From the NCBI GenBank assembly GCA_964513655.1, contig CAZENQ010000012.1:1-55258 (forward strand): 55,258 nt of DNA, read 5' to 3'. The notes below the pieces were generated by a model, which did not search any database, was not told the DNA's origin, and saw nothing but the letters and a program-made list of their open reading frames with translations. This DNA comes from G020350405 sp964513655 (GTDB lineage: Bacteria > Planctomycetota > Phycisphaerae > Sedimentisphaerales > Anaerobacaceae). Of this stretch, positions 42,908-52,545 are shown piece by piece (within the stretch, counting starts at the first letter, position 1; each line of letters opens with the position of its first letter). The position numbers were made by a program, and so were the translations under genes.

Positions 42908-45900
42908 ATGGATGAGAGAATACGGCAGGATGTAGTCGCACCGGGGCGGGCAAAGACAGGCCACACAGAGCAGTTGCACACTGACCGCAGGCGGTACTTG
43001 GGCATTGATATCGGTTCGACCAGCAGCGATGTCGTTGTGCTTGATGAGGCTGGTAAAATTCTCTTCTGTGATTACCAGCGTACCAAAGGCAGGCCCATAG
43101 AGACGATCCTCCCCCAAATACAGCAGGCCCTCAAGCAGTTGAGCCCCTCAGAAATCACTCTCACTGTCGCAACCGGCTCCGCCGGACGCTTCTTGGCGAA
43201 GCTCTTGGACATTCCTTTTGTGAACGAGGTTCCGGCCCAGGCCGCAGCAGTCTCCCACCTCTACCCGCGGTTCCAGCGGGCGACAATAATCGAAATGGGA
43301 GGCCAGGACAGCAAGCTCATCTTCCTGTCCAAAGAGCGCGGACGGGGCGGTGTTAGCCATTTTACATTAAATACCGTCTGTGCGGCCGGGACCGGCTCTT
43401 TCCTTGACCAGCAGGCACAGCGGCTGGGGATAGATATAGAAAATGAGTTTGGACAAATGGCTCTGTGGAGCACCAATATCCCCCGGATGGCCGGGCGGTG
43501 TTCTGTCTTTGCAAAGAGCGACATGATTCATCTTCAGCAGCAGGCGACGCCAACCTCAGATATAATAGCGGGGCTGTGCCTTGCGCTGGCCAGAAACCTC
43601 AAGAGCAACTTGGGTAGAGGCAGGGAGTTTGTAAGGCCGATTGTTTTCACAGGAGGTGTGGCGGCTAATATCGGTGTGGTCCGGGCCCTTGAACAAACTT
43701 TTGAATTGGAAACTGGTGACCTCATCGTTCCCGATGAGCATTTTTTTACGGGCGCCATCGGTGCTGTGCTCGTAGCTAAAACCAGGGCCGAGTATAAAGC
43801 CGATGGTGATATTGACCTCACAAAAATCGACAGCTATTTGGCGCGGCGGGGGTCCGTTTCAGAGGCCGCCCCTCGACGCCAGCCTTTAAGCAGACCTTCC
43901 CTGCCACCGCCAGCCAGCAGGGTCCACGAATCGTTACTCTCAAACGCCGCTGAGCCAATAGATGTATATCTTGGAGTGGACGTCGGCTCAATAAGCACAA
44001 ACGTAGCCGTTATTGACCACGAGCAGCGCGTTCTTGCCAAGGCGTATTTGATGACAGCAGGCCAACCCCTCGAAGCTGTGCGCCAGGGCTTGAATATCGT
44101 CGGGGAAAAAGTGGCTGGGAAGGTAAAGATTCTTGGGGCGGCAACCACAGGCTCGGGCAGATACCTTACCGGAGATTTCATCGGGGCGGATTTAGTCATA
44201 AATGAGATCACCGCCCAGGCGGCCGGGGCCGCCATTGTAAATCCCAAAGTCGATACAATATTTGAAATCGGCGGCCAGGACAGTAAGTACATATCACTTA
44301 AGAATGGTGTGGTTGTTGATTTCGAAATGAACCACGCCTGTGCGGCCGGGACCGGCTCCTTTCTGGAGGAGCAGGCACAGCGCCTTAATATAAATATAAA
44401 TGAGGAGTTTGCGGAGCTGGCCTTCAAAAGCGACGCCCCTATAAAGCTTGGCGAGCGATGCACGGTATTTATGGAGTCCGACCTGCTCAACTATCAGCAG
44501 CAGGGAGCAAAAACCGAGGACCTCGTGGCTGGCTTGAGCTACTCGATTGTCGCAAATTATCTTAACCGTGTTGTTGGCCGACGCAGAGTAGGCGAAAATA
44601 TCTGCTTCCAGGGCGGCGCAGCCTTTAATAAGGCCGTCTGGTCGGCCTTCGAAAAGATAACACGCAAGCAGATTACGGTCCCGGACCATCACGAGGTGAC
44701 CGGCGCAATAGGAGCCGCTGCTATCGTCGCCGAACATATGGCAAAACGGACTTCCGAGCAGCGACGAGCCGAAGAAAGCTCTTTTAGGGGCTTTGAGAAC
44801 CTTGTCTCCGTCAAATACAGCGTTGAGTCCTTTACCTGCGAGCACTGTCCGAACAATTGTGAAATCAAGAAGGTGCAGCTCGCCTCAGCAGAGCCGTTGT
44901 ACTATGGCTCGCGGTGTGACAGATACAATCTAAAGAAGAAACGCGGGAAAACAACGGGCCTCGACGCATTCGAGTATCGCAGACGTAAGCTCCTGGAATT
45001 CGCGGCCCTGACAGAGGATGAATTGTTCAGCCGCGACACCGCTCAGCCGTCAAACACCAAAACAATAGGCATTCCGATGGCGTTGATTTACTGGCAGCTT
45101 CTGCCGCTCTTTGTTCGGTTCTTCAAGGTGCTCGGATTTGATGTGGTCCTTTCCGGCCGGACCGACAAGCGGATAATCCGTATGGGCGTGGAGTCCGTTA
45201 CTGCCCAGCCCTGCTTTCCGGTAAAGGTCGCGTACGGCCACATCACCGAGCTGATTAATAAAAAAGTTGACTACATTTTCTTGCCGAGCATCGTCTCAAT
45301 GACGCCCAGTTTCCCCCAAAACCAGAATAGCCAGTTGTGCCCCTATGTCCAGTCGCTTGCCTATCAGGCCAAAAGCGCCTTCGCCGATAAGCTTGGCTCT
45401 ACCGAGATACTTGACGTTCCAATTCGCATGGGCGAGGGACAAAGGTTGTTGCGAAGGAGTTTCGTTAGACTCGGTGAAAAATTGGGTGTTTCTGCTTCCG
45501 CTGTTCGAAAAGCGACTGAGTGGGGCTTTGATGCCCAAGTGGGTTTTGAACAGGACCTCAAAGACAAGGGTGCTGAGATTCTCGACAGGGTCGGGTCTGA
45601 CCAAAAGCTGTTCGTACTTATCTCCCGGCCGTATAACGGCTGCGACGACGGGCTAAACCTCCAATTGCCAAAAAAACTCGCCGACCTTGGAGTCGAAACC
45701 ATCCCTATGGATATGCTGGACCTCAGCAAAGCTCAGCCGGGCGACGAGTCGCTGCATCGTCAGGTTTACTGGACGTATGGCCAGAAGATTTTAAGGGCAG
45801 CCGAGATAATCAAAAACGACCCTCGCCTTTTTGCAATATATCTCTCGAACTTCAGTTGCGGACCCGATTCATTCCTATTGACCTTCTTCAAGGACATAAT

Positions 45901-47302
45901 GGAAAAAAAGCCTTGTCTCCAGCTCGAAATTGATGAACATTCCGCTGATGCGGGAGTTATTACTCGCCTTGAAGCGTTTCTTGAGAGCTTGAAAAACTAT
46001 CGTCCCGAAAAGACTTATGTAAAGCCCGCCGTAAAAAGGCCTCCAAAGGCACAAATGGTTAGCCCTAAGCGAACCTTGTACATTCCATATATGGGCGACC
46101 CTGCCTATGGCATGGCGGCTTGCTTTAGGGCGTACGGTCAGCCGGCAGAGGTTATGCCTATAGCCGATGAGGCCGCCCTCTTGAGGGGCAGGGCATTCAC
46201 CAGCGGCAAAGAGTGTCTGCCATGCGCCATAACCACCGGTGAGATGCTCAAGATAGTTGAATCCGAGGGCTTCCGTCAGGAGACAGCCGCCTTCTTTATG
46301 CCCAGAGCCTCAGGGCCCTGCAGGTTTGGAATGTATAACTGCCTGCACAAGCTCATTCTAAAACACGCCGGCGCAGCGAATGTCCCCATCGTTGCCCCAA
46401 ACCAGGACAGCAGTTTTTATAACGAGTTCCTGCAGAGCTTCGACGGCTCCTCCTGGGGCGGTTTCATGAAACATGCTTGGATTGCTATGGTGGGCTTGGA
46501 TTTGTTGCGCAAGGTCATTTTGCGGCTCCGGCCGTTTGCGCACGACCCAAAACACGCCCAGAAGGTTTACGATGAGGTGGTCGGCTTGTGGCTGGAGGCT
46601 ATGGAAAATCGCAAAGGCCTTTCCGAAAGCATTGGGCTTATGGATTCTGTTGCTAGGCGGTTTGCAGCGGTGGAGTTGGACAGCAATGTGCAAAAGCCGA
46701 GGGTCGGGATAGTCGGTGAAATTTACGTCCGTAGCCATCCGTTCGCCAACATGAATGTAATCGCTCGACTCGAAGAGCTCGGGGCCGTCTGTGACTTGGC
46801 ATCGCTGGCGGAGTGGATTTACTATACCAACTTTACACGCAGCCGCAAGGCCGCCCGCAGACATCAGCTGCGAAACTTCTTTGCCAACACGATCCAGGAC
46901 CGGCTGCAGCGCAGGATTGAAAAGGCCTTGGCTTTGCCTCTGGAAAAGAGATTCGGCATATTAGCTGAGCAGCCCATAGAACATGTCATCAAACTGGCCG
47001 CGCCTTACCTGCACCATTCATTTGAGGGTGAAGCGGTACTGAGCGTAGGCAAAATAGTGGAGTACCATCACCATGGTTTCGGCGGCGTGTTAAATGTCAT
47101 GCCTTTTAGCTGCATGCCCTCGACAATAGTCAGCAGCCAGACTATTCGCGTAAGCGAGGACTGTAGCGGTATGCCCATCTTGAACCTTAGTTTTGATGGT
47201 CAGGAGGATTCGACCTTGACTACACGACTCGAGGCCTTCGTCGAGCAACTCCGCGCAAGACAAGGCGCAAACGTAAGCGTTTCACAGATTGTGAATGTCT
47301 AA
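42908..47302 (+). CDS. Giant acyl-CoA dehydratase activase-like protein (two ASKHA domains plus HgdB-like region)
   Basis: 1464 aa. Two BadF/HgdC-type ATPase domains are in tandem. The first (from about 31) has LGIDIGSTSSDVVVLD, MGGQDSKLI and VCAAGTGSFLDQQAQRLGI. The second (from about 355) has LGVDVGSISTNVAVID, IGGQDSKYI and HACAAGTGSFLEEQAQRL. In such activators a [4Fe-4S] cluster and ATP hydrolysis drive one-electron transfer to 2-hydroxyacyl-CoA dehydratases. A Cys cluster CEHCPNNCEI follows (about 644), then a DUF2229-type region (about 700-950) and a region like the dehydratase subunits (from about 1055: TLYIPYMGDPAYGMA, GKECLPCAITTGE). Fusions of this kind are typical of anaerobes; the actual substrate is unknown. 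The start has GAGAGGTAAG upstream. Confidence 0.9.
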   Translation: MDERIRQDVVAPGRAKTGHTEQLHTDRRRYLGIDIGSTSSDVVVLDEAGKILFCDYQRTKGRPIETILPQIQQALKQLSPSEITLTVATGSAGRFLAKLLDIPFVNEVPAQAAAVSHLYPRFQRATIIEMGGQDSKLIFLSKERGRGGVSHFTLNTVCAAGTGSFLDQQAQRLGIDIENEFGQMALWSTNIPRMAGRCSVFAKSDMIHLQQQATPTSDIIAGLCLALARNLKSNLGRGREFVRPIVFTGGVAANIGVVRALEQTFELETGDLIVPDEHFFTGAIGAVLVAKTRAEYKADGDIDLTKIDSYLARRGSVSEAAPRRQPLSRPSLPPPASRVHESLLSNAAEPIDVYLGVDVGSISTNVAVIDHEQRVLAKAYLMTAGQPLEAVRQGLNIVGEKVAGKVKILGAATTGSGRYLTGDFIGADLVINEITAQAAGAAIVNPKVDTIFEIGGQDSKYISLKNGVVVDFEMNHACAAGTGSFLEEQAQRLNININEEFAELAFKSDAPIKLGERCTVFMESDLLNYQQQGAKTEDLVAGLSYSIVANYLNRVVGRRRVGENICFQGGAAFNKAVWSAFEKITRKQITVPDHHEVTGAIGAAAIVAEHMAKRTSEQRRAEESSFRGFENLVSVKYSVESFTCEHCPNNCEIKKVQLASAEPLYYGSRCDRYNLKKKRGKTTGLDAFEYRRRKLLEFAALTEDELFSRDTAQPSNTKTIGIPMALIYWQLLPLFVRFFKVLGFDVVLSGRTDKRIIRMGVESVTAQPCFPVKVAYGHITELINKKVDYIFLPSIVSMTPSFPQNQNSQLCPYVQSLAYQAKSAFADKLGSTEILDVPIRMGEGQRLLRRSFVRLGEKLGVSASAVRKATEWGFDAQVGFEQDLKDKGAEILDRVGSDQKLFVLISRPYNGCDDGLNLQLPKKLADLGVETIPMDMLDLSKAQPGDESLHRQVYWTYGQKILRAAEIIKNDPRLFAIYLSNFSCGPDSFLLTFFKDIMEKKPCLQLEIDEHSADAGVITRLEAFLESLKNYRPEKTYVKPAVKRPPKAQMVSPKRTLYIPYMGDPAYGMAACFRAYGQPAEVMPIADEAALLRGRAFTSGKECLPCAITTGEMLKIVESEGFRQETAAFFMPRASGPCRFGMYNCLHKLILKHAGAANVPIVAPNQDSSFYNEFLQSFDGSSWGGFMKHAWIAMVGLDLLRKVILRLRPFAHDPKHAQKVYDEVVGLWLEAMENRKGLSESIGLMDSVARRFAAVELDSNVQKPRVGIVGEIYVRSHPFANMNVIARLEELGAVCDLASLAEWIYYTNFTRSRKAARRHQLRNFFANTIQDRLQRRIEKALALPLEKRFGILAEQPIEHVIKLAAPYLHHSFEGEAVLSVGKIVEYHHHGFGGVLNVMPFSCMPSTIVSSQTIRVSEDCSGMPILNLSFDGQEDSTLTTRLEAFVEQLRARQGANVSVSQIVNV

Positions 47303-47431
47303 ACGAAAGCGCGTCATATCGTCCATCTGAGGAATTTTATTGGGCACAACTTACGGTGTCCGTTCTGCAGCTTTTCACCGGTCCCGGATCCTCTTCGTCG
47401 CCTTCAAAACGGCTGGCAAAGTGGAATACTA

Positions 47432-49252
47432 TTAATGGTGTTTCCTCAGGTGGATTTGAATTACAGTGATATCGGCGGGCGTGACACCGCCGATTCGGCC
47501 TGCCTGACCGACAGTACCCGGCCTGAAAGCTGATAATTTCTCCTTTGCCTCTGTCCGAAGATGTGTAATCTTTTCGTAATCCAAGTCCGTCGGTATCTTT
47601 TTCTTCTCAAGCGCCTGCAGACCCGCCACCAGTCGCTCCTGCTTCGCTAAATAACCTTCGTACTTTGCATCAATTATTACCGCCTCCGGCGCCTCGTCGT
47701 TGTCATTAGCGCCGAATAGCTGTTCTTTAACGGTGCTCTTAACCAACTGCTCCGCAACCATATTGTTTGGTTGGCGCAGTTGCTCCCACAAGCTCAAACC
47801 ATTCGAACGCGTATTCTCTAAGTAGGCCTTGAGTTTATCAATCTTTTCTAGCTTGCTTTGGTATTTCTCCCATCGTTTCTTGTTAACAAGCCCGACCGAT
47901 TTGCCGATTTGCGTCAGCCTTCTATCTGCGTTATCCGCCCGCAGCGAAAGGCGATACTCCGCTCGCGAAGTGAACATCCTGTAGGGTTCGTTAATCTCTT
48001 TAGTCAACAGGTCATCTATCAGTACCCCGATATACGCTTCGTCTCTGCCGAGAACGACCGGCTCAGCGCCTTGTAATTTCCTCGCAGCGTTTATGCCGGC
48101 TATAATACCCTGCCCCCCTGCTTCTTCATAACCGCTGGTTCCGTTAATCTGCCCCGCTAAAAACAGCCCCGATGTATTCTTGGTCTCAAGGTTGCTCTTT
48201 AGCTGAACCGCGGGACAGTAGTCATATTCGACGGCATACGCATAACGAACAATGCGAGCGTTCTCCGTCCCCGGTAGCAGCTTCAGCATTTGCTCCTGCA
48301 CATCCTTCGGCATCGAAGTGAAGATACCGTTGCAGTAAATCGTTTTTATATCCTCTTCTTCCGGCTCCAAAAAAATCCGATGCTGCTTCTTGTCCGCAAA
48401 CCTGACAACCTTACTTTCAATGCTCGGACAATAACGCGGGTCCCGTGCCTTTATCTGACCCGAGGAGAGCGGCGCGCGGTGGAGATTGTCACGGAGCAGC
48501 TTGTGTATCTTCTCGTCGGTATACGTAATCCAGCATGGCACCTGTGGCCGGTCCATCCTTTCGGTCATAAATGAAAACGGCACCGGCCGCTCATCACCCG
48601 CCTGTATCTGCAATTTGTCTAAATCACATTTTGCCGCATCCAGTCTTGGTGTCGTATCCGTCGCCATCCGCCCAAGTTCCAGCCCTAACCGTTTCAAACT
48701 CTCCGAAAGCTCTGCACTTGGTGGCTCATCAATCCTGCCGCCCGCCCAGCACTCGCTCCCAATATATAACTTTCCGCCCAGAAACGTCCCCGTCGTAGCA
48801 ACCACCGTCTGAGTGTTGTACACTGCCCCGCCCTTGCACACAACCGCGCGCACCTTGTTCTTTTCGGTGATTATCTCTACCGCTATCGCATCGATAATCG
48901 TCAGATTGTCGGTTTCCTCGAGTGCCTGTTGCATAAAGTCTGCGTATCTGTGTCTGTCCGCCTGTGCTCGTGGAGACTGCACCGCTGGCCCCTTCGAACG
49001 ATTCAGAATCCTGAATTGTATCCCCGTTGCGTCTATCGCCAACCCCATGAGACCTCCCAGCGCATCGACCTCCCGCACAATCTGTCCCTTCGCCAGTCCG
49101 CCTATGGCTGGGTTGCAGCTCATTTGTGCTATCGTGTTTTTGCTTATGGTGACAAGAGCGGTCTTGGCGCCGATTTTCGCCGCGGCATGTGCAGCCTCGA
49201 CGCCGGCGTGACCCCCGCCTATTACAATGCAGTCAAAATCATTTGCCTTCAT
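47432..49252 (-). CDS. mnmG: tRNA uridine-5-carboxymethylaminomethyl modification enzyme MnmG
   Basis: FAD enzyme that, with MnmE, modifies U34 of tRNAs. The 606-aa protein has CIVIGGGHAGVEAAHAAAKI (FAD-binding), MSCNPAIGGLAKGQIVREVD, the catalytic Cys region and ASGTSGYEEAGGQG-like NGTSGYEEAGGQGIIAGINA. The C-terminal helical MnmE-binding domain ends near FRPGTVGQAGRIGGVTPADI. The ATG at 49252 overlaps the acpS 3' end by 14 bases, so translational coupling is likely. No Shine-Dalgarno is evident. MnmE is not in the window. Confidence 0.95.
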   Translation of the reverse strand: MKANDFDCIVIGGGHAGVEAAHAAAKIGAKTALVTISKNTIAQMSCNPAIGGLAKGQIVREVDALGGLMGLAIDATGIQFRILNRSKGPAVQSPRAQADRHRYADFMQQALEETDNLTIIDAIAVEIITEKNKVRAVVCKGGAVYNTQTVVATTGTFLGGKLYIGSECWAGGRIDEPPSAELSESLKRLGLELGRMATDTTPRLDAAKCDLDKLQIQAGDERPVPFSFMTERMDRPQVPCWITYTDEKIHKLLRDNLHRAPLSSGQIKARDPRYCPSIESKVVRFADKKQHRIFLEPEEEDIKTIYCNGIFTSMPKDVQEQMLKLLPGTENARIVRYAYAVEYDYCPAVQLKSNLETKNTSGLFLAGQINGTSGYEEAGGQGIIAGINAARKLQGAEPVVLGRDEAYIGVLIDDLLTKEINEPYRMFTSRAEYRLSLRADNADRRLTQIGKSVGLVNKKRWEKYQSKLEKIDKLKAYLENTRSNGLSLWEQLRQPNNMVAEQLVKSTVKEQLFGANDNDEAPEAVIIDAKYEGYLAKQERLVAGLQALEKKKIPTDLDYEKITHLRTEAKEKLSAFRPGTVGQAGRIGGVTPADITVIQIHLRKHH

Positions 49253-49637
49253 CGGATTGTGCCATCGCAACTGCCGAGGCAATTGCAAAATTCGCCGTGT
49301 GTGTGATGCTTATGCTTATATGTTTAATCCCGAGTTTGCCCGCGATTCTCTCAACCTCGCCGCAGAGAGTAACCTCCGGCTGACCGGCCGCGTTGTTCAC
49401 TATCTCAATGTCTGTCCAGGCGATCTTACCTCGCCAGCCTGTCCCCATCAGCTTCAGGATGGCTTCCTTCGCCGCAAAACGACCCGCTAACTTCTCTGCC
49501 CCGTTCTTGTTGGCGTCGGCATAGGCCCGCTCGGATGAGGTAAAAACCCTGCCTAAAAAACGCTCCCCGTGTCGTTGTATCATCTCCTCTATTCGGGGAA
49601 AATCCACAAGGTCTATGCCATGTGCCACAATTTCCAT
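49239..49637 (-). CDS. acpS: Holo-[acyl-carrier-protein] synthase
   Basis: Transfers 4'-phosphopantetheine from CoA to ACP. The 132-aa protein has the signature GIDLVDFPRIEEM (metal-binding Asp), FTSSERAYADANKNGAEKLA and GRFAAKEAILKLMGTGW. The C-terminal KHISISITHTANFAIASAVA is typical. It lies after the SurA-like gene (about 48 bases) and overlaps mnmG. Confidence 0.95.
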   Translation of the reverse strand: MEIVAHGIDLVDFPRIEEMIQRHGERFLGRVFTSSERAYADANKNGAEKLAGRFAAKEAILKLMGTGWRGKIAWTDIEIVNNAAGQPEVTLCGEVERIAGKLGIKHISISITHTANFAIASAVAMAQSDEGK

Positions 49638-49684
49638 CTATCAATCCTGATAAGTCTTGAACCCCCGGTTTTGGCCAACCGCCT

Positions 49685-50800
49685 CTACCGGTTGCTCATT
49701 CGATACATCTCTTCAATACAGAAATCTATAAACCTCTCTCGGTCGCCGATTATCGCCTGCAGCACAAGTTTTTTGTTAAGCTCCTCAAGAGCTGTCCTTC
49801 GGCGCTCCAGGTGTATTGCGGCCTCCACCTCTTTTTGTACCACTTCGAGAGGCTCGAAACTTTTCGCCCTTTTCTCCTCCAGCCTCATTACGAAAATGTG
49901 CTCGCCGGTCTCAATCGGTCCGCCAACCTCGCCCGGCTCCATTCGTTCAGCTTCTCTCGAAAGAACATCATAAGGCTCAGCCAATGACTCCGGCTGTACC
50001 GGCTTCCACAAACCGCCGAAAGAGGCCCTGTAGCCGTGCGAGTACTTTCTTGCCAATTCACCAAAGTCCTGCCCCTCCTCTATTTGTCTGGCTAGCTCAT
50101 CGGCCAGTTCTTTTGCTTGCTCACGGCGGCTCTTGTTCGGGTCATTTAATTCCACCTTCGAGACTTCGATATCAATCAGCCGAAACGTTATCTCTGCTGG
50201 CCTGAGGAATACTTTCTCTTTCATCTCGTTGTAGCTTTCCACCAGCTCGCTATAGGTTAGGGCCGTCTGCTCCGGTAGTTGCGACGCTATATAAGATTGA
50301 CTGAGAATCAGCTTCCTTTGATATTCCCTAAAGCTTTTCCAGTCCATACCCTTTTCTTCCAGAGCCTCCTCGGCCTTTGCATAATCGTAATCGAAGCTGG
50401 CCACAAACTTCTTTACTTCCCTGTCCACTATCTTTTCCAGGCGTTCATCAATGTTGTCTCCCGCCTGTCGCTTCGCCTTTTGATGCAGTAGTATATCCGA
50501 TACTTTAGCTACTATAATCTCCTCAAGAGTGGGCCTTGCTTGCTCTTTGAATTGCTCAAGGCTGCTTAGTTGGGCAATTGGTCCGAAATACTCTAATAAT
50601 CGCTCAGTTATTATCTTTTCAGCGGTTATGGTCTCGCCCCCCACCGCCAAAACAAATCCGCCTGAAGGCTCCGGCAGGCCCTCTCTTTGCGCAAATGGCA
50701 TCCCTGCAAGCTCTTCTTCCGTAAACTTGCCTGAGGAACCGCCGCCGCACCCATCGACCAGCAAAGCTCCTAAAACTAATAAAAACACACCTTTACGCAT
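49685..50800 (-). CDS. SurA/PpiC-like peptidyl-prolyl isomerase lipoprotein
   Basis: 371 aa with a lipobox signal (LLVDGCGGG). An N-terminal SurA-type helical chaperone region (about 45-180) precedes a parvulin domain: ADELARQIEEGQDFGELARK, YSHGYRASFGGLWKPVQPES, EPGEVGGPIETGEHIFVMRL. The helical C terminus returns to the chaperone part. The family assists folding of outer-membrane proteins in the periplasm. The segment VEAAIHLERRRTALEELNKK shows the usual closing helices. Confidence 0.88.
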   Translation of the reverse strand: MRKGVFLLVLGALLVDGCGGGSSGKFTEEELAGMPFAQREGLPEPSGGFVLAVGGETITAEKIITERLLEYFGPIAQLSSLEQFKEQARPTLEEIIVAKVSDILLHQKAKRQAGDNIDERLEKIVDREVKKFVASFDYDYAKAEEALEEKGMDWKSFREYQRKLILSQSYIASQLPEQTALTYSELVESYNEMKEKVFLRPAEITFRLIDIEVSKVELNDPNKSRREQAKELADELARQIEEGQDFGELARKYSHGYRASFGGLWKPVQPESLAEPYDVLSREAERMEPGEVGGPIETGEHIFVMRLEEKRAKSFEPLEVVQKEVEAAIHLERRRTALEELNKKLVLQAIIGDRERFIDFCIEEMYRMSNR

Positions 50801-50969
50801 AGCTTACTCTTCCTTTGCGAGCTTGACTGCTTCTAATTAAAGCCATCACCCGGCTGAGAATAAAATTCTACCCCAAAATTCTCATATAATCCACAAAAAC
50901 GTTTTCAGCAGCAGGCCGAATATGTCGAATAATACCATTACAGCTCAAATAGTTTGGGAGGACAAAAAA

Positions 50970-51419
50970 ATGAGTAAATTATGGTGGTTTGTTGCGTTGC
51001 CGTTGGTAGGCGTACTCCTCGGCTGCAATTCCGACATCGTCTGCACGGACCGCCTGGCAATGCTCGATTACAAATGTGTCTATATCGAACCGCTCAAAAG
51101 CGAAAATCCCCAAATAGGAGAAGTCCTCAGAGACGTGCTGGAAAAGGAGCTCATAAGACGAAATGTCCAGGTATGTGACCCTAATAACGCCACGATTTTC
51201 GTCAGCGGAGCGACTTTTCTGACCGTGAGGTCCACGTCAGACAAGAACTTTCTTGGTGGCTCAAGCACCTCCAGTCAGGCTATTGAAAGCCTCTCTCTGG
51301 TGGCCAAGGACAGCACCGGACAGGTTTTAGTCTCGGCGTCCTATGATAATCAGGAGCGCTATTCCGCCAGTAGGCTTGCAAAGGAGTTTGGCTCGGCACT
51401 GGCCGGCAAGCTTAGGTAG
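50970..51419 (+). CDS. Small lipoprotein, unknown
   Basis: 149 aa with a lipobox (GVLLGC). Part of the domain (YIEPLKSENPQIGEVLRDVL, EKELIRRNVQV) resembles CsgG/LpoB-type periplasmic domains that bind partners in the envelope, but this is only a fold-level impression. GGAGG 8 bases upstream of the ATG at 50970 sets the start. It stands alone on the plus strand, convergent with the propeller gene. Confidence 0.75.
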   Translation: MSKLWWFVALPLVGVLLGCNSDIVCTDRLAMLDYKCVYIEPLKSENPQIGEVLRDVLEKELIRRNVQVCDPNNATIFVSGATFLTVRSTSDKNFLGGSSTSSQAIESLSLVAKDSTGQVLVSASYDNQERYSASRLAKEFGSALAGKLR

Positions 51420-51457
51420 GCTGACAACTAAGAGCGATATCGTTTTGGCTTTTGCGT

Positions 51458-52513
51458 TTATTTGGTCTGCGATTTTTTTGTCCGTTCATACATCGCCAAG
51501 TCGAATATCAGAATCCCCCTTCCCACGCCCGCCTTATCGCCCTTCTTCGCAAATTGAAACGCCATATATCGCCCGTCGTCGCTCACCACCGGGTTGGAGC
51601 TCTTATAACCGGGATAGTCAGCAAAAAATGTCAGCCTCTCCGTCTCCCCCGACCCGTCCAGCGCCAGCTTGTAGATATCGATATTACTTGTACCTTTCAA
51701 ATTGTGCTTGTCACACTCGACCAGCGTATATTTGCCGTCCGGGAAAATCCCCTCCGGCTCATCATACCGCGCCGGTGCCTTCGAGTAGTTAACCACTTTC
51801 CCTGTTTCTATCTCAACTCCCGCAACCTCGCACGCCTTGTACTCATCGCCGTATGCGCTGAAGATTATTTCCTTCTCGTCCGGCGGGCGAAGGTTCTGCG
51901 TCTCAATGTCGTACTTCATGATGTCCAAATCCGGCTTGGCCACAATCGTCTTCTTGTTCACCAGTTTTGGTTTGCCCTTTTTATAAACAATATCACCCAT
52001 ATAGAACGTTGCGTCCGGTGTCGTCCCGCCCACCGTCCACGCAATCCGCATCTTCTTACGCGACACCGCCGGGCCTTCGTAGCAGTACTCGCCCAGCGCC
52101 ACCGGCGACTCCGACAAGTCCTTCTTCAGCACCCACAGCTCCGCATATTTCTTCCGGCTGGGCACCGGGTCCTCCGCATCGAATTTCCGTGCCCCTGAGA
52201 GCAAAAGATCACCATTAACAAGATACAACGCCCTGACGTATCCCTCATGATAGTAGTGATGCGTCACCGGCCGGATGACATTTGTCTCTAAGTCCACTTC
52301 ATACACGTCGCCGAACGTCTTTTCAATAAATAGTATCCTTTTGCCATCGTGCGAGAAGTCCGCCCGCTGACCGAAGTGTGTCACCTGCCTTATATACGCC
52401 GGCAGCTCATCCACCGGTGACTTGTTCTTCTTGCGCTCACTTCCTCCGAAACAGACCGCCGACAACATCCCACCCAAAATCAAAACCAAAAGCGTACTTC
52501 TCTTCTGTCGCAT
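51458..52513 (-). CDS. TolB-like WD40/PD40 beta-propeller protein, exported
   Basis: 351 aa with a signal peptide (STLLVLILGGMLSAVCFGG). Repeated PD40-type blades follow, for example GQRADFSHDGKRILFIEKTF and NPVVSDDGRYMAFQFAKKGD. Such propellers bind proteins or polysaccharide. GGGAG lies 6 bases before the ATG at 52513. It follows the thioredoxin-fold gene on the same strand (about 30 bases), so the two may be co-expressed. The partner and exact function are unknown. Confidence 0.8.
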   Translation of the reverse strand: MRQKRSTLLVLILGGMLSAVCFGGSERKKNKSPVDELPAYIRQVTHFGQRADFSHDGKRILFIEKTFGDVYEVDLETNVIRPVTHHYYHEGYVRALYLVNGDLLLSGARKFDAEDPVPSRKKYAELWVLKKDLSESPVALGEYCYEGPAVSRKKMRIAWTVGGTTPDATFYMGDIVYKKGKPKLVNKKTIVAKPDLDIMKYDIETQNLRPPDEKEIIFSAYGDEYKACEVAGVEIETGKVVNYSKAPARYDEPEGIFPDGKYTLVECDKHNLKGTSNIDIYKLALDGSGETERLTFFADYPGYKSSNPVVSDDGRYMAFQFAKKGDKAGVGRGILIFDLAMYERTKKSQTK

Positions 52514-52545
52514 ATAACGCTCCCTTCTCTTAAGGCTCACTGCCG

